From the NCBI GenBank assembly GCA_015179125.1, contig WHVA01000108.1, positions 1 to 64,000 on the forward strand: a DNA stretch of 64,000 nucleotides, in the 5' to 3' direction. The notes under the pieces are model-generated. The model saw nothing but the letters and a program-made list of their open reading frames with translations. It was not told the origin of the DNA and made no database searches. Made by a program: the position numbers and the translations under genes. This DNA comes from Gautieria morchelliformis. Taxonomy: Eukaryota; Basidiomycota; Agaricomycetes; Gomphales; Gomphaceae. Of the stretch, positions 1 to 12,350 are shown one piece after another (within the stretch, counting starts at the first letter, position 1; the number at the start of each line of letters is the position of its first letter).

Positions 1-391
1 TCAGTCAATGATGAGTACATTGCTGGCACTAACAGCTCTGTAAATAACCTATGTATCTACATGTACAATAGGTTATTACATAATCCCAGTGGGCCCCTTA
101 GGGACCCACTGTATAGTTTATGCGTGGGAACCGGCCAGCGGTTCCCATCGCATCTTACTCTTACCTGTCACTACGTAGCATTCAGAATACCACTCATTGG
201 TCAAGTTCTGCAGTGCCCTTGTGATACAAGGTCCTAAGATCAACATCTTTACACCTTTTTGAACTATCCTGTGGTTGATCGCCACGCGACCAACCGATAG
301 TGGATTCGAAGCAATCTTGAAAAAGATTGCTGCGTCGACAACTAAACATCGTTGAGACCCTCCAGTAGACCCTCTACTGTCGGCTGTGAGC
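1..391 (+). other. Gypsy-1 5' leader, probably part of the 5' LTR
   Basis: No gene. This stretch precedes the Gag ORF and probably holds the end of the 5' LTR plus the leader. A TGG-starting stretch at about 272 is a possible primer-binding site, but the matching tRNA could not be identified. An inverted pair (AATAACCTAT near 44 and ATAGGTTATT near 68) forms a small hairpin. The LTR boundary is not resolved because the 3' LTR is missing for comparison. Confidence 0.4.
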
Positions 392-3300
392 ATGATGATT
401 CCACGCAGTCAAAGACGGACGCAAGCGATGAGCTCGAGGTCCATGCCCCAGGCACAGCCCAGCGACATGACGGCTGACGCTACCCTGGACCAAGAGTCCA
501 GGACGATAGAAGACAGAGAGATGGTAGATCTCACCGCCCTCGTCCCCCCAGTAGAGGATGAGGAAAACCCCAACCATGTCTCGTTGAGCGTGGCCAAGGA
601 AGAGACGACGCCGGGCAATGAGCCGGCGCCGCCCCCCCATTCCTCTCTGCCCAGAGACAAAGGAAAGGGCAGAGAAGTCTCGCCGTCATCAGACGGTAGA
701 GCAACAACGTCGAGGCGGGCACAAAGCCACGACTCGAACCGACACTCACGAAGTAGAGTGACAACGATCGTCCCTGAAGGGGGACGACGGCAAAAAAGAC
801 GAGCCCCAGACGATGGTCAGGGCTCGGAATACTCGAGCTCCAGTCGCAAGAGCTCGAGGGCTCACGCCATTGACCACGAGACGGCAGAGACCCTGAACAA
901 ACAGGTGCAGGCTGCGCTGCACCGAAGCATGCTGACGTGCCACAAGCACGATCAGCTGGCATTGCAGCTTGACAACGCTGCCGCCACCCTAATGGCAATC
1001 GGCAAGGAACTCCACCAGGCGGAGGAGATCAGGCTGCAAGATGCAGCCACGCTGGAGGACGTCCAGAAAGCCCTCTACCCACATGGGGAACGTGACACAA
1101 CTCGTCCAAGCTCGCGACAGTCTGTAGCCAACGAACGCAGTCACGACACGGAAGACCCGCGCTGAAAGGAGCGGGACAAGCAGCGAATGCCGACGCCAGC
1201 CATCCCGGTTGAACAGGACGTAAGGTTTGGGAATGAACCTCAAGAGCAACCGGCTGCCCCCACGGACAGCCGTAAGACGATCCAACAGATTGTTAGGGAA
1301 CAGGTTGCCTCAGAGCCTGACTCTGAAATGACGACCGAGAGCTTAGAGCTCGAAGTCGCACACTGGCAGCATAAAGAAGCCGCAGCCACGCGCCGCCACA
1401 CGCGGGCACTCGAGCTACTAGCGAAGAATGCTGAAGAAACAGTGGCCCACAGCCTCACCACTCAGCCGCCCAACGAGCAGCTCACGTGAGCTGTACAGGA
1501 CGCATGGCAGGCACGCGCAGCCTACAACAGCAGGCTGCAGATCCGCAACGCGGGACTGACCGGGGACACCAGGCACAAAATGCCCCCAGAACCGAGAGCA
1601 CAAAATGCTCCCAATCCTGAGCCCGATCCGGTCCTGGGGCCCATCAGGGCATACAACAGCCTGCCCCGTGCAGCGTCACAGCCGCGCGAGCGATCCATGG
1701 CCCCAACGGAAGGCCAGGGAATCCCTGACCAGGCCGACGTCGTACCAATGGAGCCGTACGATGGGATCACATGGATGATCCGCGTGGCGTTAGCAGACGC
1801 CGCGGACACAGACCCAGAGAAGTCTGTGCTAGCGAAAGCCGGCGTGAAATTGGCTCACCCCGAGCCATATGCCGGGGGATCTGACCTCGAAGAGTTTGAA
1901 ATCTTCGTGGCAGCCATCCTACGATGGCTGAAACTGAATTGCCTCCTGGGGCCAACCAGCATAGACATGCAGGTCGGCTACGTGGGCACTCGCCTCGCCT
2001 CACTGGCGAAGCCCAGGAGTGGTTCCTTCTAAATGTAGAACGCTTCGATTGCCAGGTCCGCAGCTGGACGCTGGAAACTGTGATGCAAGGCCTTCAAAAA
2101 AGGTTCCTGCACACACTGACGTACCATCACGCATCGAATAAATTCGACAGGGTCATGCAGGGCATGAAAACCGTTCAGGAAATGCTGAACGAGCTCACGA
2201 AATACGCGGCACGTATGATACAGCCGCCAGACAATTACACGTTCCGGAGACAGTTCGTGTCGGCGCTGCACGAAACACTGCGCAACGAAGTCCTCAAAAA
2301 GGGCTATAATGCCGAGAGCAGCTCAATAGAGCAACTCTTCGAGGCAGCCCAGATGATCAAGGAGGCATCCCGATACAACATGGGGATGCGCCGGGCAGAA
2401 AGCGCAGCAGCAACGGCAAGCGCTGCCCGGCTCACAGGGAGCAAGCCATTGACACAAACGGGCCTGACCAGGCCCAGCCTGTTCTCAAGAAGCGGAACAG
2501 GACAACGGCTGCCGCCCCCACGCCCAGCACAAGCTGGACGCCCGCCTGAAGCTAAACAGCCTCAAGCATCAGGGTCGTCCCCGCAACCTGCCCCACCGGC
2601 GAAGGCGTCAGGCCAACCTAACGATCGGCCCAGCAGCGGCCAAAGCAGCACCATGTGCTTCGAATGCGGCCAACCTGGCCACAAGAGGGCGGAATGCCCC
2701 CGGCTTAAGTCCAGTATCAGGACAGCGGCCGTGAGGCATGAAGAGGAGACCGAAGATCCGGAGACAGATCTCGGCCAAAATTCTCTCCATCAAATTGATG
2801 AAGAGGGGGAGGGTGATCCCCAACCCAACGATACTCCAGACAACAGAGACGCGCCCGCTGAAGAGTGGGACCCTGAGCCGTCCCAATACTATGAATGGGA
2901 CAAGGAGGTGGAAGACACCACCTACAGGTCCAGCATGATCAGATTCGCGCCGGAGGACGAAACTGCCACGAAGGTCATGGCGGCACGCACGTCGGTCACG
3001 CCAGACAAGGCGGCCAAGCCGGTGTATCACCACCGAAGCAAACACAGGACGCGGCCAACGCGCCCGCGCAGTGAGAACTGTACCCTATCGGGGTACTGGG
3101 ATATAAACGGCGTAAAATCCCACTGCCTGCTAGATAGCGGCAGCGAAGGGGTACTGCTATCCCCCGAATTCACGCGAGCTACAGGGATGAAGACATTCTC
3201 CCTGGAGCAGCCAATCGCGCTGCAGCTAGCCTGCATAGGCAGCCGTTCCACGATCAACTATGGAATGAACACAACCATCAAATTTGGTCGTGAGACATAC

Positions 3301-3534
3301 GACGAATATTTTGATGTAGTGAACCTCGAATATTACAATGCTATCTTAGGGACACCGTTCCTAAGGAGATTCGGCATAACCCTGGACTTCTCGAGCCCAG
3401 GGACGATCCGCAAGGGGAACGAAGTGATCCCCACAGTCAAGGTCTCGTTCGACGACGACATATCGACGAACAAGGACAAGGGGCCATGGGTGAGCAGGAT
3501 CACCTGGGCACCGAAGCCTAACCTGGCTCATTGA
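392..3534 (+). pseudogene. Gypsy-1 gag and aspartic protease (broken)
   Basis: Gag-protease part of the polyprotein. The first ATG is at 392 after a weak GTG at 386. One frame runs 392-2032 but is cut by TGA at 1163-1165 and 1487-1489. Around 1990-2000 the reading frame shifts, and Gag continues in another frame (TGEAQEW, LQKRFLHTLTYHHASNKF) to a TGA at 3532-3534. A CCHC knuckle (CFECGQPGHKRAEC) sits near 2655-2696 and the protease catalytic motif LLDSGSEG has its Asp codon at 3133. The region downstream of the last TGA stays in the same frame, so Gag and Pol were probably one ORF. The three stops are all TGA, as expected from C-to-T change at CGA arginine codons. Confidence 0.85.
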
Positions 3535-5017
3535 AGCCAGGAGGACGAGTCGCAGGACGACTTGTCCTTGAACTCACCCTACAACCGTAGGGAGAGGCGC
3601 TCTCACCTAACGGTGAAAGTGATGGGGAAGAGGAAAGCGGTTCCATGCGCCGTGGGACCTAATAGACGCACACAGCACCTAATGGCTTCTAAGCCAACCA
3701 CCACCATCATCCTCACGGATGATGACCTTCCTCGCCTCCACAAGGAATGGATGGAACAAATCACTGACTTAGTCAGTGGAATTCCATTAGAACTCCCGCC
3801 ACTATGGGAGATCAACCATGAGATCAACCTCATCGATCCCAACAAGCACATGCGGTATCGACTACCGAAATGCCCCAAACACTTCCGAGAGGAACTGTCG
3901 GCTAAGATAGAACAATACACCACTGCAAAGTGGTGGATTCCGGCAGTCGCGCAGCAGGCTGTGCCCATGCTGTGTGTGCCGAAGAAGAATGGTACATTGC
4001 GAACCGTCTTCGATATGCGCCAGCAGAACGAGAACACGGTGAAGGACGTCATGCCCTTCCCGGATCAGGATATCATCTGCAGTGACATGGCTCGCTGTTG
4101 GTATCGAACAAAACTCAATATGTCAGAAGAATACGAGCAGATCCGGATCCATCTGGATCACGTAGCAAAGACTGCCTTTGTCACAATCCTTGGCACCTTC
4201 AGGAGCCAGGTGATACAGATGGGGGACTGTAACACCCCATCAACATTCCAATGGCTGATGACATCCATTTTCTGTGACTGCATAGGTCGCTTCGTCCATG
4301 TATACATGGATGACATCTTCATATTCTCGCTCTCAATACAAGCGCATGAAGAGCACGTCTACATCATCTTTGACAGACTGAGGAAGAATCACCTTTTTCT
4401 GAGCAAGAAAAAGGTGGACCTCTATTCCATCCGAATGGAGTGTCTCAGCCATATCATCGATGGCCGAGGGGTACATGCCGACGAGGACAAGATGCAACAC
4501 ATCCGCGAGTGGCGTAGGCCACGGACGTTCAACGACGTCCAGCGTTTCCTCGGGCTGGTACAGTATCTGGCACACTACATGCCAGAGGTTAGTGCATATA
4601 CCACCCCACTATCGGGCTGTGCACGTAATAACCGTCCATTCGCATGGACTCCACTACTAGACAAATGCTGGCAAAGCATTAAGGCGTTGGCCTGTAAGGC
4701 CCCGATCCTGCGCCCAGTAGACGCAAGGTGCCCAGAGCCGATCTGGGTGATCACCGACGGGTCAAAAGCCGGTGTCCGTGCGGTCTACGGCCAAGGTCCT
4801 GACTGGAAACCTGTCGACCTGCTGGCTTCTTGTCAAAGAAGTTCAGTGTTGCTCAGCAACACTACTGGACTCACGAGCACGAGACAATCGCGGTGCTCGA
4901 GGCTCTCATGAAATGGGAGGACAAACTGCTGGGGCGAAGGTTCACCCTCGTCACAGACCACAAAGGGCTTGAGTACTTCGAGACCCAGAAGAGCCTATCT
5001 GAGCGCCAGGTCAGATG

Positions 5018-6288
5018 TGTCAAGATTGGTTTTTAGGCGTTAATATTGTGTATTAGTGAACACAGTGAATGCCCGAATAACTTGTGCGAATAAGTATGCC
5101 GTTCGGTGAATAGGTGAACCAATGAATGTTCACAAGATAAGAGGGTTGCCCGAACGGGGCTCACCCTATCTACAGTCATAGCGAAATAGCCCGTGGCACT
5201 TGACGATGTAACGTGCAAGGTCTCACGGAAGGGCTGTCTAAGTCTCGACAATCCCTTCGGTGGTGAAGGTGCTCCTTCGGAGCCCTTCGCCAACAGCACA
5301 GAAAATGGTTCGAAGGCTAAGGTAACTAAGATGAAGTATGAGAACTCACCAGTGGCGCCTAAGTCCTCTGCTAGTCGAAGATGGAAATCTCCAAGAGAAG
5401 GCTTGAGACGATGGCCACAGCGAGGTCAAATTTGCACAAGATGAACGACATATGATAATTGAACTGGGGAATATACATGCGAATGTAAACTACTTATATC
5501 GAATGCTCGTAAGGTATCAGCGAATAGGAAAGAGGCCGTCACGAGTCAGGGTTGGATAGGGGTGCACAGTCATGATACAACATAGATGGAATAAACATAC
5601 AATAGAATGAGAGAAGAGGGAGAACATGAAACAATGGAGAGTGAAGATGGCGAAGACACCTGTATACGAAATAATGTCTTGGGGCCCGCATATACACTGC
5701 CCTGCACGGGTTCTTCATCTACTGGGTTGATCCCACACGACCTACGGGTAGGACATCCCGCGAACGCACCCTGCTCATATGAACACAAAAGGGGGTTGGA
5801 TCGAGAAGCTGATGGAGTTACTGACGAGCCATCATGCCGGATAGGGATGTCGATCGTGATTTGATGGTATGCCTGTTGGCGAATGACGCGAGCGGCGAAT
5901 GGTCGTTCGGCGAAATGTGAGGAAGGGCGAACAGAGGTGACATAGAGGAGGAGAGGTCGAGGTGGAGGGCGAAGCCGAGCGAACACTGGGGAGGAGTAGC
6001 GAAAGGGGAAATGGGGATACAAGGTGCAGGAAATACACAGGTCACGACAATCCAATTACCAGAATACCATCGGAAGAGGGTCGAGCAGAGGAGGTGGTAG
6101 ACCCAGCGACGACTGCCAAGTCAGTCCAAAGACGTCAATCGTGTGTTTGGCGGCATGGCTATGGTAATTGGCGCAAACAGCGAGAATCGGTTGCCGAACA
6201 TGACAATGGCGATCGGAACGAACACGGAAATGGGGTGAGAAATGGCAGGACAGAGCACCTGAGTATGAGAAATAAATGCGTCATGACA
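5018..6288 (+). mobile_element. Solo LTR (1271 bp) inside Gypsy-1 RNase H, TSD AGATG
   Basis: The block starts TGTCAAGATTGG and ends GCGTCATGACA, so its tips are inverted (TGTCA/TGACA), as in LTRs. It is flanked by the 5-bp duplication AGATG (5013-5017 and 6289-6293). Removing the block plus one AGATG restores the RNase H frame (QVR directly followed by WWEFL). A second copy of the same family, same orientation, lies at 57224-63282 with its own duplication. No ORF of retroviral type is inside, so it is a solo LTR left by LTR-LTR recombination. ORFs within it look spurious. Confidence 0.88.
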
Positions 6289-7114
6289 AGATGGTGGGAG
6301 TTTCTCTCCCAGTTCAATTTCAACACCGTTCATGTTGAAGGTGTAGAGAACAAGGTAGCGGACTGCCTGTCACGCTACTACGAGAACGACACGAGTGATG
6401 ACAATCACCCGGACCATGTCTTCGTGAACGCAGATGCGCATTTAGACCCGGACAGTGAGTTATTGCCCACCGACTGGTATATCGAGCTGCTAACAGCGGC
6501 GACAAGACACTCTAAACGCCTCACTGAGAAGACAGAGGCAAGAGTAACGGAATCCGCTGCATTAAATGAGGGCTCACCAGAGCCCGCGAACGTCGCCGCG
6601 TCACGCGACGTTCGACGACGATGACATCAGAGTCATCGCCGCAGGCAATGACGGCGTGCCCCTGCGCCGGGTCATCGAGCAAGGCATAGACCTGTCTAAG
6701 GTCCTACGAGACACGTACCACAGGGACACCATGTTCACAAAGATCATGGCGCACCCGGATGCGCACCAGAGATTCGGGATCCAGGACGGGCTGATCTGGA
6801 GTAAGAACCAGCTCAAAAGAGACGTCATTGCCGTCCCCCACTCTGTTCTTCAAGGGGGAAGGAAGCTGATCGAAATCATCATCAATTGGGCACATCAGAT
6901 AGTCGGCCACTACGGCCATCTGAAGACTTCGAACGTAGTTCAAAGATCATATTGGTGGCCGGGCATGAGCCCAGACATAGAAGTGTTCTGCACATCGTGC
7001 GCGAGGTGTCAGATGACGAAAACCGGACCACAATGGCCCAAAGGCCTACTACACAGCCTACCCATTCCGGATAGGCCATGGTAGTTGATTGGCATCGACT
7101 TCATGGGGCCCCTG

Positions 7115-7775
7115 TGTTACGACTGTTCATTTCCCACTTCCAACCTTCAGTTCCGCAACACTTTCCGCCCCTCCGATATTTCCGATATTCCGCCCATTGT
7201 TCTATTCCCTTGTTCTTTCGACTCTATTACTCGGACCCACCGGACCTGCTTCATCGTTCATCAAGATCACATATCCAGTTACCCTTGTAGTTCGTTGTCA
7301 GACATGTTTTCCCGACCCCTTGTCCTTTGCCATTGTTTTACCTTACCCTGAACCCCCCTTGTAGTCCCATTGTTCCCAATTAGTTAGTTCCCACGCATTG
7401 TCTAGTCGACTTCCGCTTCCCCCGGAATTTGCTTAGTACTACCCCATTACCTGTTGTCTCAGCTCTTTGTATAAAAGCCTGTCATGTATGTCTGTTATTC
7501 TGCAATCAGATAATCACCTTCGATACTTGATTTCCTTCGCTCCATCTCCTGTTCTTAGCACAGCGAGTCTAGCAAGACCTCAGTCTCTCTGCCTTCTGTC
7601 TTCCGCCTTCCACCTCAGTTCCGACTCAAGTTCCGACCAACCTCTAGTTCAGTACTTTCCATCTTCCGACTCATTTCCGAAATACTTAGGACGATAGTTC
7701 ATTGGGGGCGCAACCCACAAGTTGAAGCCGCTGTCCTTTCCAGTTCCGACTTAGCGGAAATCTCGATACGTAACA
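7115..7775. mobile_element. Solo LTR (661 bp) inside Gypsy-1 integrase, TSD CCCTG
   Basis: The insert begins TGTTACGACTG and ends CGATACGTAACA, giving inverted TGTTACG/CGTAACA tips, and is flanked by CCCTG on both sides (7110-7114 and 7776-7780). Excision joins IDFMGPL to the downstream integrase segment NCDYLMVVI in a normal way. A TATA box (TATAAAAG) near 7470 suggests the sequence is in plus orientation. It is pyrimidine-rich and has no coding content. No other copy of this LTR is seen in the window. Confidence 0.85.
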
Positions 7776-8841
7776 CCCTGCCCAAATCCAACAACTGTGA
7801 CTACCTGATGGTAGTCATCAACCGACTAATGTCGCTCGTACACCTCGTACCAACCACGACGAGCGTGTCAGCCAAGGGAGTAGCCTGGCTGTTTCCGAAG
7901 GAGGTCGTCCGACTCCATGGAGTTCCCGACTCCATCATCTTGGACAGAGACTCGAAGTTCACGTCGATCTTCTGGCGTGAACTACAGCAACTCATGGGGA
8001 CTAAGCTCCTCATGTCAACTGCCTTCCATCCCCAAACGGATGGAGCCACCGAGCGGGCAGACCGCTTGATCGGCCAGATATTGCACGCGGTCGTCAGAGA
8101 CAATCAGAAGGATTGGGCACTGAAATGCCCAATGGTTGAGGTCGCCCTCAACAGCAACGTCAGCGCGACCACAGGGTTTGCACCTTTCGAGCTGAACCAC
8201 GGCTATATGCCATGGATAGACCTCCCCATAGCCGTGGACACCCCGTTCAAGGGGGTAGCCCGGTTCGCACATCAGGCAAAATGGAACCTGATGGCGGCAC
8301 ACGATGCAATCATAGAGCATTGAGTGACGCAAATGTTTCATGCAAACAAGAAACGTATAGCGAGGGACAGGTACGCGGCCAACGACCGCGTCTACCTTTC
8401 GACACAAAACCTAACTCTCCCAAAAGGAAGAACCAGAAAACTAGTCCTGCGGTACATCGGACCGTACCGCGTCGTTGAGGCTCACAACGACGCTTCGACG
8501 GTGACCCTTGATCTTCCCGATGAGCTGAAAAGCTGTCGCATTTCGCCAGTCTTCCATTCAAGCCTTGTACAGTGATACGAGGCTAACAACGACGAATTGT
8601 TCCCTCATCGTGAGGCAAAGTCATTTTATGACTTCAGAGCGAATGACGACGAGGAGTGGCTCATTGATGAGATTATCACACATTGATGGATAAACTCGAT
8701 GGACCTGGAGTTCCAGGTCCGTTGGACCCTAGGCGACGTGACATGGGAACCCATGTTGTCCTGCAAGGACCTTGAAGCCCTAGATAGCTATCTAGAGCTT
8801 CGGGGGGTGAGCAAGCCACGCAACCTCCCCAGATGCCACTA

Positions 8842-8961
8842 GACGCGTCTGTCACGTGCAGACCACATGACGCACCGGCCACGGCGCGGTTAAATTTTCA
8901 CCTTGGATCTTTCCGAGGGTGCATCGCTTCTTGGAAGCCTACCACCATCATCCCCACAAAG
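8842..8961 (+). other. Spacer between Gypsy-1 pol and ORF3
   Basis: About 120 bp following the chromodomain stop. It contains the palindrome-like TCACGTGCAGA stretch and the leader of the downstream ORF. No gene seen. Confidence 0.4.
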
Positions 8962-10834
8962 ATGATGCCCCCCAAAGAGGGGATGGACGTTGATCCATCA
9001 ACGTCCACAACGGGAGCAACGGCCCCGAGACAGGGGGCCGCAGATATTCTCTGTGCTCCAGTAGACCAGGAGCACTGGATGATCGTGGGATGGGAGGACA
9101 CCCTCGCCATCGTCCACCCGGACTATTGCGCAATGTGCGTGGACTATGCCATGCACTTAAGGGCCGCGACAGGCACCCGCAAGGTCAAATTGTGGGACGA
9201 AGACATCGGCGACGCCGTCGATGCAGCCTGGGGATGGATCCCAAGGGGCATCGCGCGTGACGCATGAGAAGAGCTCCTCCGGGATATCCATGACCTCAAA
9301 AAAGAGGTCAAGGAGTTGGAATGTGCGGTCGAAGACCGCAACGACGCGCTTGAAACCGAGCGCGCCAAGATCAAGGAACTGGAGCAGCAGCTGAGCGCAG
9401 CCCAGCTCCAGGTTACCCTGGTCCACGCTGCCTCAAAAGGCCGCGACATGACCCGGCCATGGACCCAGTGGCTGGGCCATCATCACCTCGCGCCTTTGCC
9501 GGCGCGTGCAACATCAGGGCTAGCGTCCCGATTGTTGGCGCTGACCCCGACGATGACAACGACGGAATGGCATAGCATGCCTTCCGACTCTGCGTACGGC
9601 GTCCCAGAAGGATGGGAGTCAGACTTGTCCGTCTGGAAGACGTACGACCCGGAAAGGGCACAGCGGCTGGCAGAGCAGCCAAAGAAAAAGCGCAAGAAAT
9701 TGCGCGGCACCCCCAACACCGTCAATGGGCTATCCATTGCTAGGGAAAGCGCGATTAGCGCTTACCTAGCGGCGTCATCGTCGCACACTATCAACAACCC
9801 CGCCCTTCAACGGCGGATAGCACAGGTCGAGGCCCAGTACATCGGGCCTGGCGTGGCCCTGCCTCCACCAGCGGGGACAGTTCACCCTCCCTACCCAGGG
9901 GAGGGGACGCTAATCCCACTCAGATATCCACTGATCTCCGAGATGGGCCTCCTACCATGGCCGGTAGGGAAGGCCCAACAGCGTCGTACTCAATGGTACG
10001 ACGTCTGCCCGCTCGATGACCCACGCTTCGTCGAACTCCTAGCGCGGGCAAAAGAAACGCCACAGCTCGCGCATACACGCAAGATGATCGGCATATTTAA
10101 ACGCATCGAGCGCAAACAACACGCTCGCAATCCCAAAAGGGATTGTCTCGTGATAGCGGGCGGTACCCCGCACGATATCGTGGCCATCCTAAAGGGTTGG
10201 ATACACAACCCTGAAGGAATCCCATCAGCCATCTGTGACAACGTGGATGGCACCTTCAACCTAGACGACATGGACGTCTGGATGTGGTTGAAGGCCCTTG
10301 CGCCCTGGGTCAAAGGGGTCACATCACCTCTCAGGGCGAGGCTACTCGACCTATTCGGCTCGACAGACCAATGGTCGAGCCTCGTCGACGCCAGGGAAGT
10401 GCTGACGCCTCAGAGCACCACCCTGCGGCTCTCCATCATGGGCCCATTCCCCGTGGGGGGCCGAGCTGCCCCGACATCCCCCTCGCCGAGATCGCGAGAT
10501 GGTTGGCCCGCTATGTGGGGGTCACTCGTGAGCGAGTGGCACGCATTGAACACTATGTTCAACGCAGCATCACCGGTGCGGCATTCAGTGCTGCCGCCCG
10601 CGATGGCCAACAAAAGGTCCTCGAGGCCAGCCATGTGAGGGCCGCAGTGCCATGACCCCTCACTCACGCTCAGCTCGACCAAGAGCTGGCGCGCTTCCGG
10701 CCCCCTCCTCAGACTGAGAACCCGGCCGTTGAGGCCATGCTCCGCACGGACGCTGGCCTCATCACCCAAGCGGATACCGCTGCTAGTGGTGAGGCTGACC
10801 AGCCTCACCCAATCACCACCGATGACGCGGAGGT
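8962..10834 (+). pseudogene. Gypsy-1 ORF3: extra ORF downstream of integrase, coiled-coil protein (broken)
   Basis: A long ORF of unknown function downstream of pol in the same orientation. ATG at 8962 (MMPPKEGMDVD) is the best start. It reads through TWGWIPRG-like sequence (AAWGWIPRGIARDA) to a TGA at 9265-9267, then continues in the same frame with a strongly charged coiled coil (about 9268-9400, KKEVKELECAVEDRND) and a basic stretch KKKRKKLRG near 9685 that could be a nuclear signal. A frameshift near 10455 moves the frame to one ending at TGA 10653, after which sequence still looks coding up to about 10830, where Copia-1 starts. No known domain is recognised. It may be a third element-encoded protein; a captured host gene is the alternative. 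Confidence 0.65.
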
Positions 10835-11263
10835 TGTTGGGTGCATTTATGCTCCTGCACCAAAATCAAGCATAATATGTTCGATTTACTGTATGGTGTT
10901 CCAATTCTTTCTCACATTGTTCTTGTACCATGCATCTATTTCTCTGATTATTTTCGAAATTTTCCAGTCACTCCTTATCTCTCCATTTCATTCTGTTATT
11001 CCTATTTTCACAGGCGGCTGCACCCAGCGGAGTTTGAAATGACTTCGACGCGCAAGCCCTTGGGCGCTAAAGGGCCGGGTGCACGTATATGCCTTCTGAG
11101 ACAGGATAGTGCTCCTCTCTTAGTGACAATAAATTCACTGAGAGAGGCGAGTAGTATTCTTTATATTTACATAGCATGTTGACTGAAAATCATGTAGTGT
11201 ATTTGATTCTAGCTTTCTAAGAACTCTACCGAACCTTCCCTGCCATAGCCCCTAGTTGCTACA
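10835..11263 (+). repeat. Copia-1 5' LTR (boundaries approximate)
   Basis: Starts TGTTGGGTGC and ends TTGCTACA three bases before the primer-binding site. It contains a strong hairpin (CTCTCTTAGTGA near 11115 pairing with TTCACTGAGAGAG near 11134) about 25 bp after a TATA-like GTATATG, the same arrangement as in the other copia LTRs here. Without a 3' copy the start is uncertain; the first part could also belong to Gypsy-1, because GTTGTTG...TTTTCACAG (10833-11012) would also pass as an intron. Confidence 0.5.
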
Positions 11264-11266
11264 AAG

Positions 11267-11279
11267 GGTTATGGGCCCC
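11267..11279 (+). other. Copia-1 primer-binding site (initiator tRNA-Met anticodon half)
   Basis: GGTTATGGGCCCC is complementary to the anticodon stem-loop of eukaryotic initiator tRNA-Met, as in Drosophila copia, which uses a half-tRNA primer. The ATG inside it (11271-11273) is the first ATG of the Gag ORF. Confidence 0.8.
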
Positions 11280-12350
11280 GCAGACACTTCGCAGAAGCTT
11301 TTGGGTGTGGAGAAGCTTGCAACAGATGGAAGTAATTGGCCTCTGTGGCGAGCTACTCTCACAAGTTATTTTGAGTCCAAAAATCTACTCAGGCATATAG
11401 AAGGGAGAGCCATTCGACCTCCTGATCCTCCAGTCATGCCCCCAGGCCATATTCTCACAGAAGCTGAGGAAACTCAGATAGGGAAGGCTGAGGAGAAGCT
11501 GGAGAAGTATCTTGCCAGAGAAGGACAGGCAAAAACCCAAATAATCGTCTCAGTGTCAGAGTCACTAGCTCTGATGCTACAGAAGAAGCACACAGCAAAA
11601 GAAGTCTGGGATGCATTGGTCAATGAGATGACCAAAAAGCCCAAGATGGTCCTCACCAACCTACAGAGACAGCTTCGCAGTATGAGGTGTCCTGAGGATG
11701 GAGACTTGAGAGATCACTTGGACAAGGCCCAAGACCTCTATGCTCGTCTTAATGAGATGGGAGCCAGAATTTCTGAAGGAGAGTTCACAGACATCATCCT
11801 TGCGTCACTTCCACCCTCCTATGAGGCAGTTATGAATGCCCTTACCACGTCGCTCGAAGAATGTGGAATGCCCTTAGTGCCTGATGATATTATCAGAGTA
11901 CTAAAGGCTCAATACGACAGGAGAAAGACCCTTAATATTTCACAAGAAGAGCAGGCATTTATTGGTTCATCTACGAAAGGGCAGAAGGGCCGGAAAGACC
12001 CGAAGGTGCCTACATGCAGTAATTGCCACAAGCCTGGACATGCTATTGAGAGTTGCTGGGCTAAAGGAGGTGGTAAAGAAGGCCAGGGGCCACGTCAGAA
12101 GAAGAAAGCCAAAGCCAAAAAGAAGAAGGGCAAAGCCAAGGCGAATGTTGCCGAAGAAGTGTCCTCTGAGGAGGATGAGAGTGGCAGTCCAGCCGCTTTC
12201 GCCAACTTCAACTGCTCTAATTTGAGTAGTTTATCTCTGGACATTGTTGTTATCCTCGACACTGGAACGACCGCACATATTACCCCTCACAAGATACAGT
12301 CCATTCTCACAACCGCGCACAATTCATGCAGCCAACAAAGGCACTTTTGA
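11271..12350 (+). pseudogene. Copia-1 gag and protease fragment
   Basis: A 359-codon ORF from the ATG inside the primer-binding site (MGPADTSQKLL). It carries the copia Gag core (LATDGSNWPLWR, KEVWDALVNEM, LASLPPSYEAV), a CCHC knuckle (CSNCHKPGHAIESC), a lysine-rich stretch and the protease active site ILDTGTTAHITPH. The frame then runs into unrelated sequence and stops at 12350, so the polyprotein has lost everything downstream of the protease. Gag cores of Copia-2 and Copia-3 are clearly related but distant. Confidence 0.85.

Larger units (their letters stand above)
3535..8841 (+). pseudogene. Gypsy-1 pol: RT, RNase H, integrase, chromodomain (broken)
   Basis: Reverse transcriptase spans roughly 3700-4600 and keeps the VYMDD box (DD codons 4309-4314). 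RNase H follows after a one-base frameshift near 4834-4845 (LVTDHKGLEYF), is split by the solo LTR 5018-6288, and resumes at RWWEFLSQFNF. Another frameshift lies near 6600. Integrase has the HHCC zinc site (about 6890-7020), TAG at 7082-7084, a split by the solo LTR 7115-7775 just after IDFMGPL, then ILDRDSKF and the catalytic Glu in TDGATERADR. TGA stops fall at 8321, 8573 and 8684. The tail near 8651-8815 (EFQVRW, GDVTWEP) is a chromodomain, which in chromoviruses steers integration to particular chromatin. Dead copy. Confidence 0.88.
1..10834 (+). mobile_element. Gypsy-1: decayed Ty3/gypsy chromovirus with extra 3' ORF
   Basis: A Ty3/gypsy LTR retrotransposon read left to right: Gag with a CCHC knuckle, aspartic protease, reverse transcriptase, RNase H, integrase and a C-terminal chromodomain, followed by an additional ORF. 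This order (RT-RH before IN) defines Ty3/gypsy, and the chromodomain marks a chromovirus. It is non-functional: repeated in-frame stops, several frameshifts and two solo-LTR insertions break it. The left end lies at or beyond the window start. The 3' LTR is not seen; the element stops where Copia-1 begins at 10835. Confidence 0.9.
10835..12350 (+). mobile_element. Copia-1: truncated Ty1/copia element (5' LTR, gag, protease)
   Basis: A 5' LTR candidate is followed by a primer-binding site and a copia-type Gag-protease ORF that is cut off just after the protease active site. Integrase, RT and RNase H are missing and no 3' LTR is seen. It begins exactly where Gypsy-1 ORF3 breaks off, so it was inserted in, or joined to, Gypsy-1. 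Confidence 0.8.

Noticed and set aside
5193-6055. ORFs inside the 1.27-kb repeat
   Set aside because: They are short, on both strands and not shared in frame with the second copy; the block behaves as an LTR.
10833-11012. Intron inside Gypsy-1 ORF3 (GTTGTT...TTTTCACAG)
   Set aside because: Donor is weak and the same interval is better read as the start of the Copia-1 LTR, next to its primer site; kept only as an alternative.
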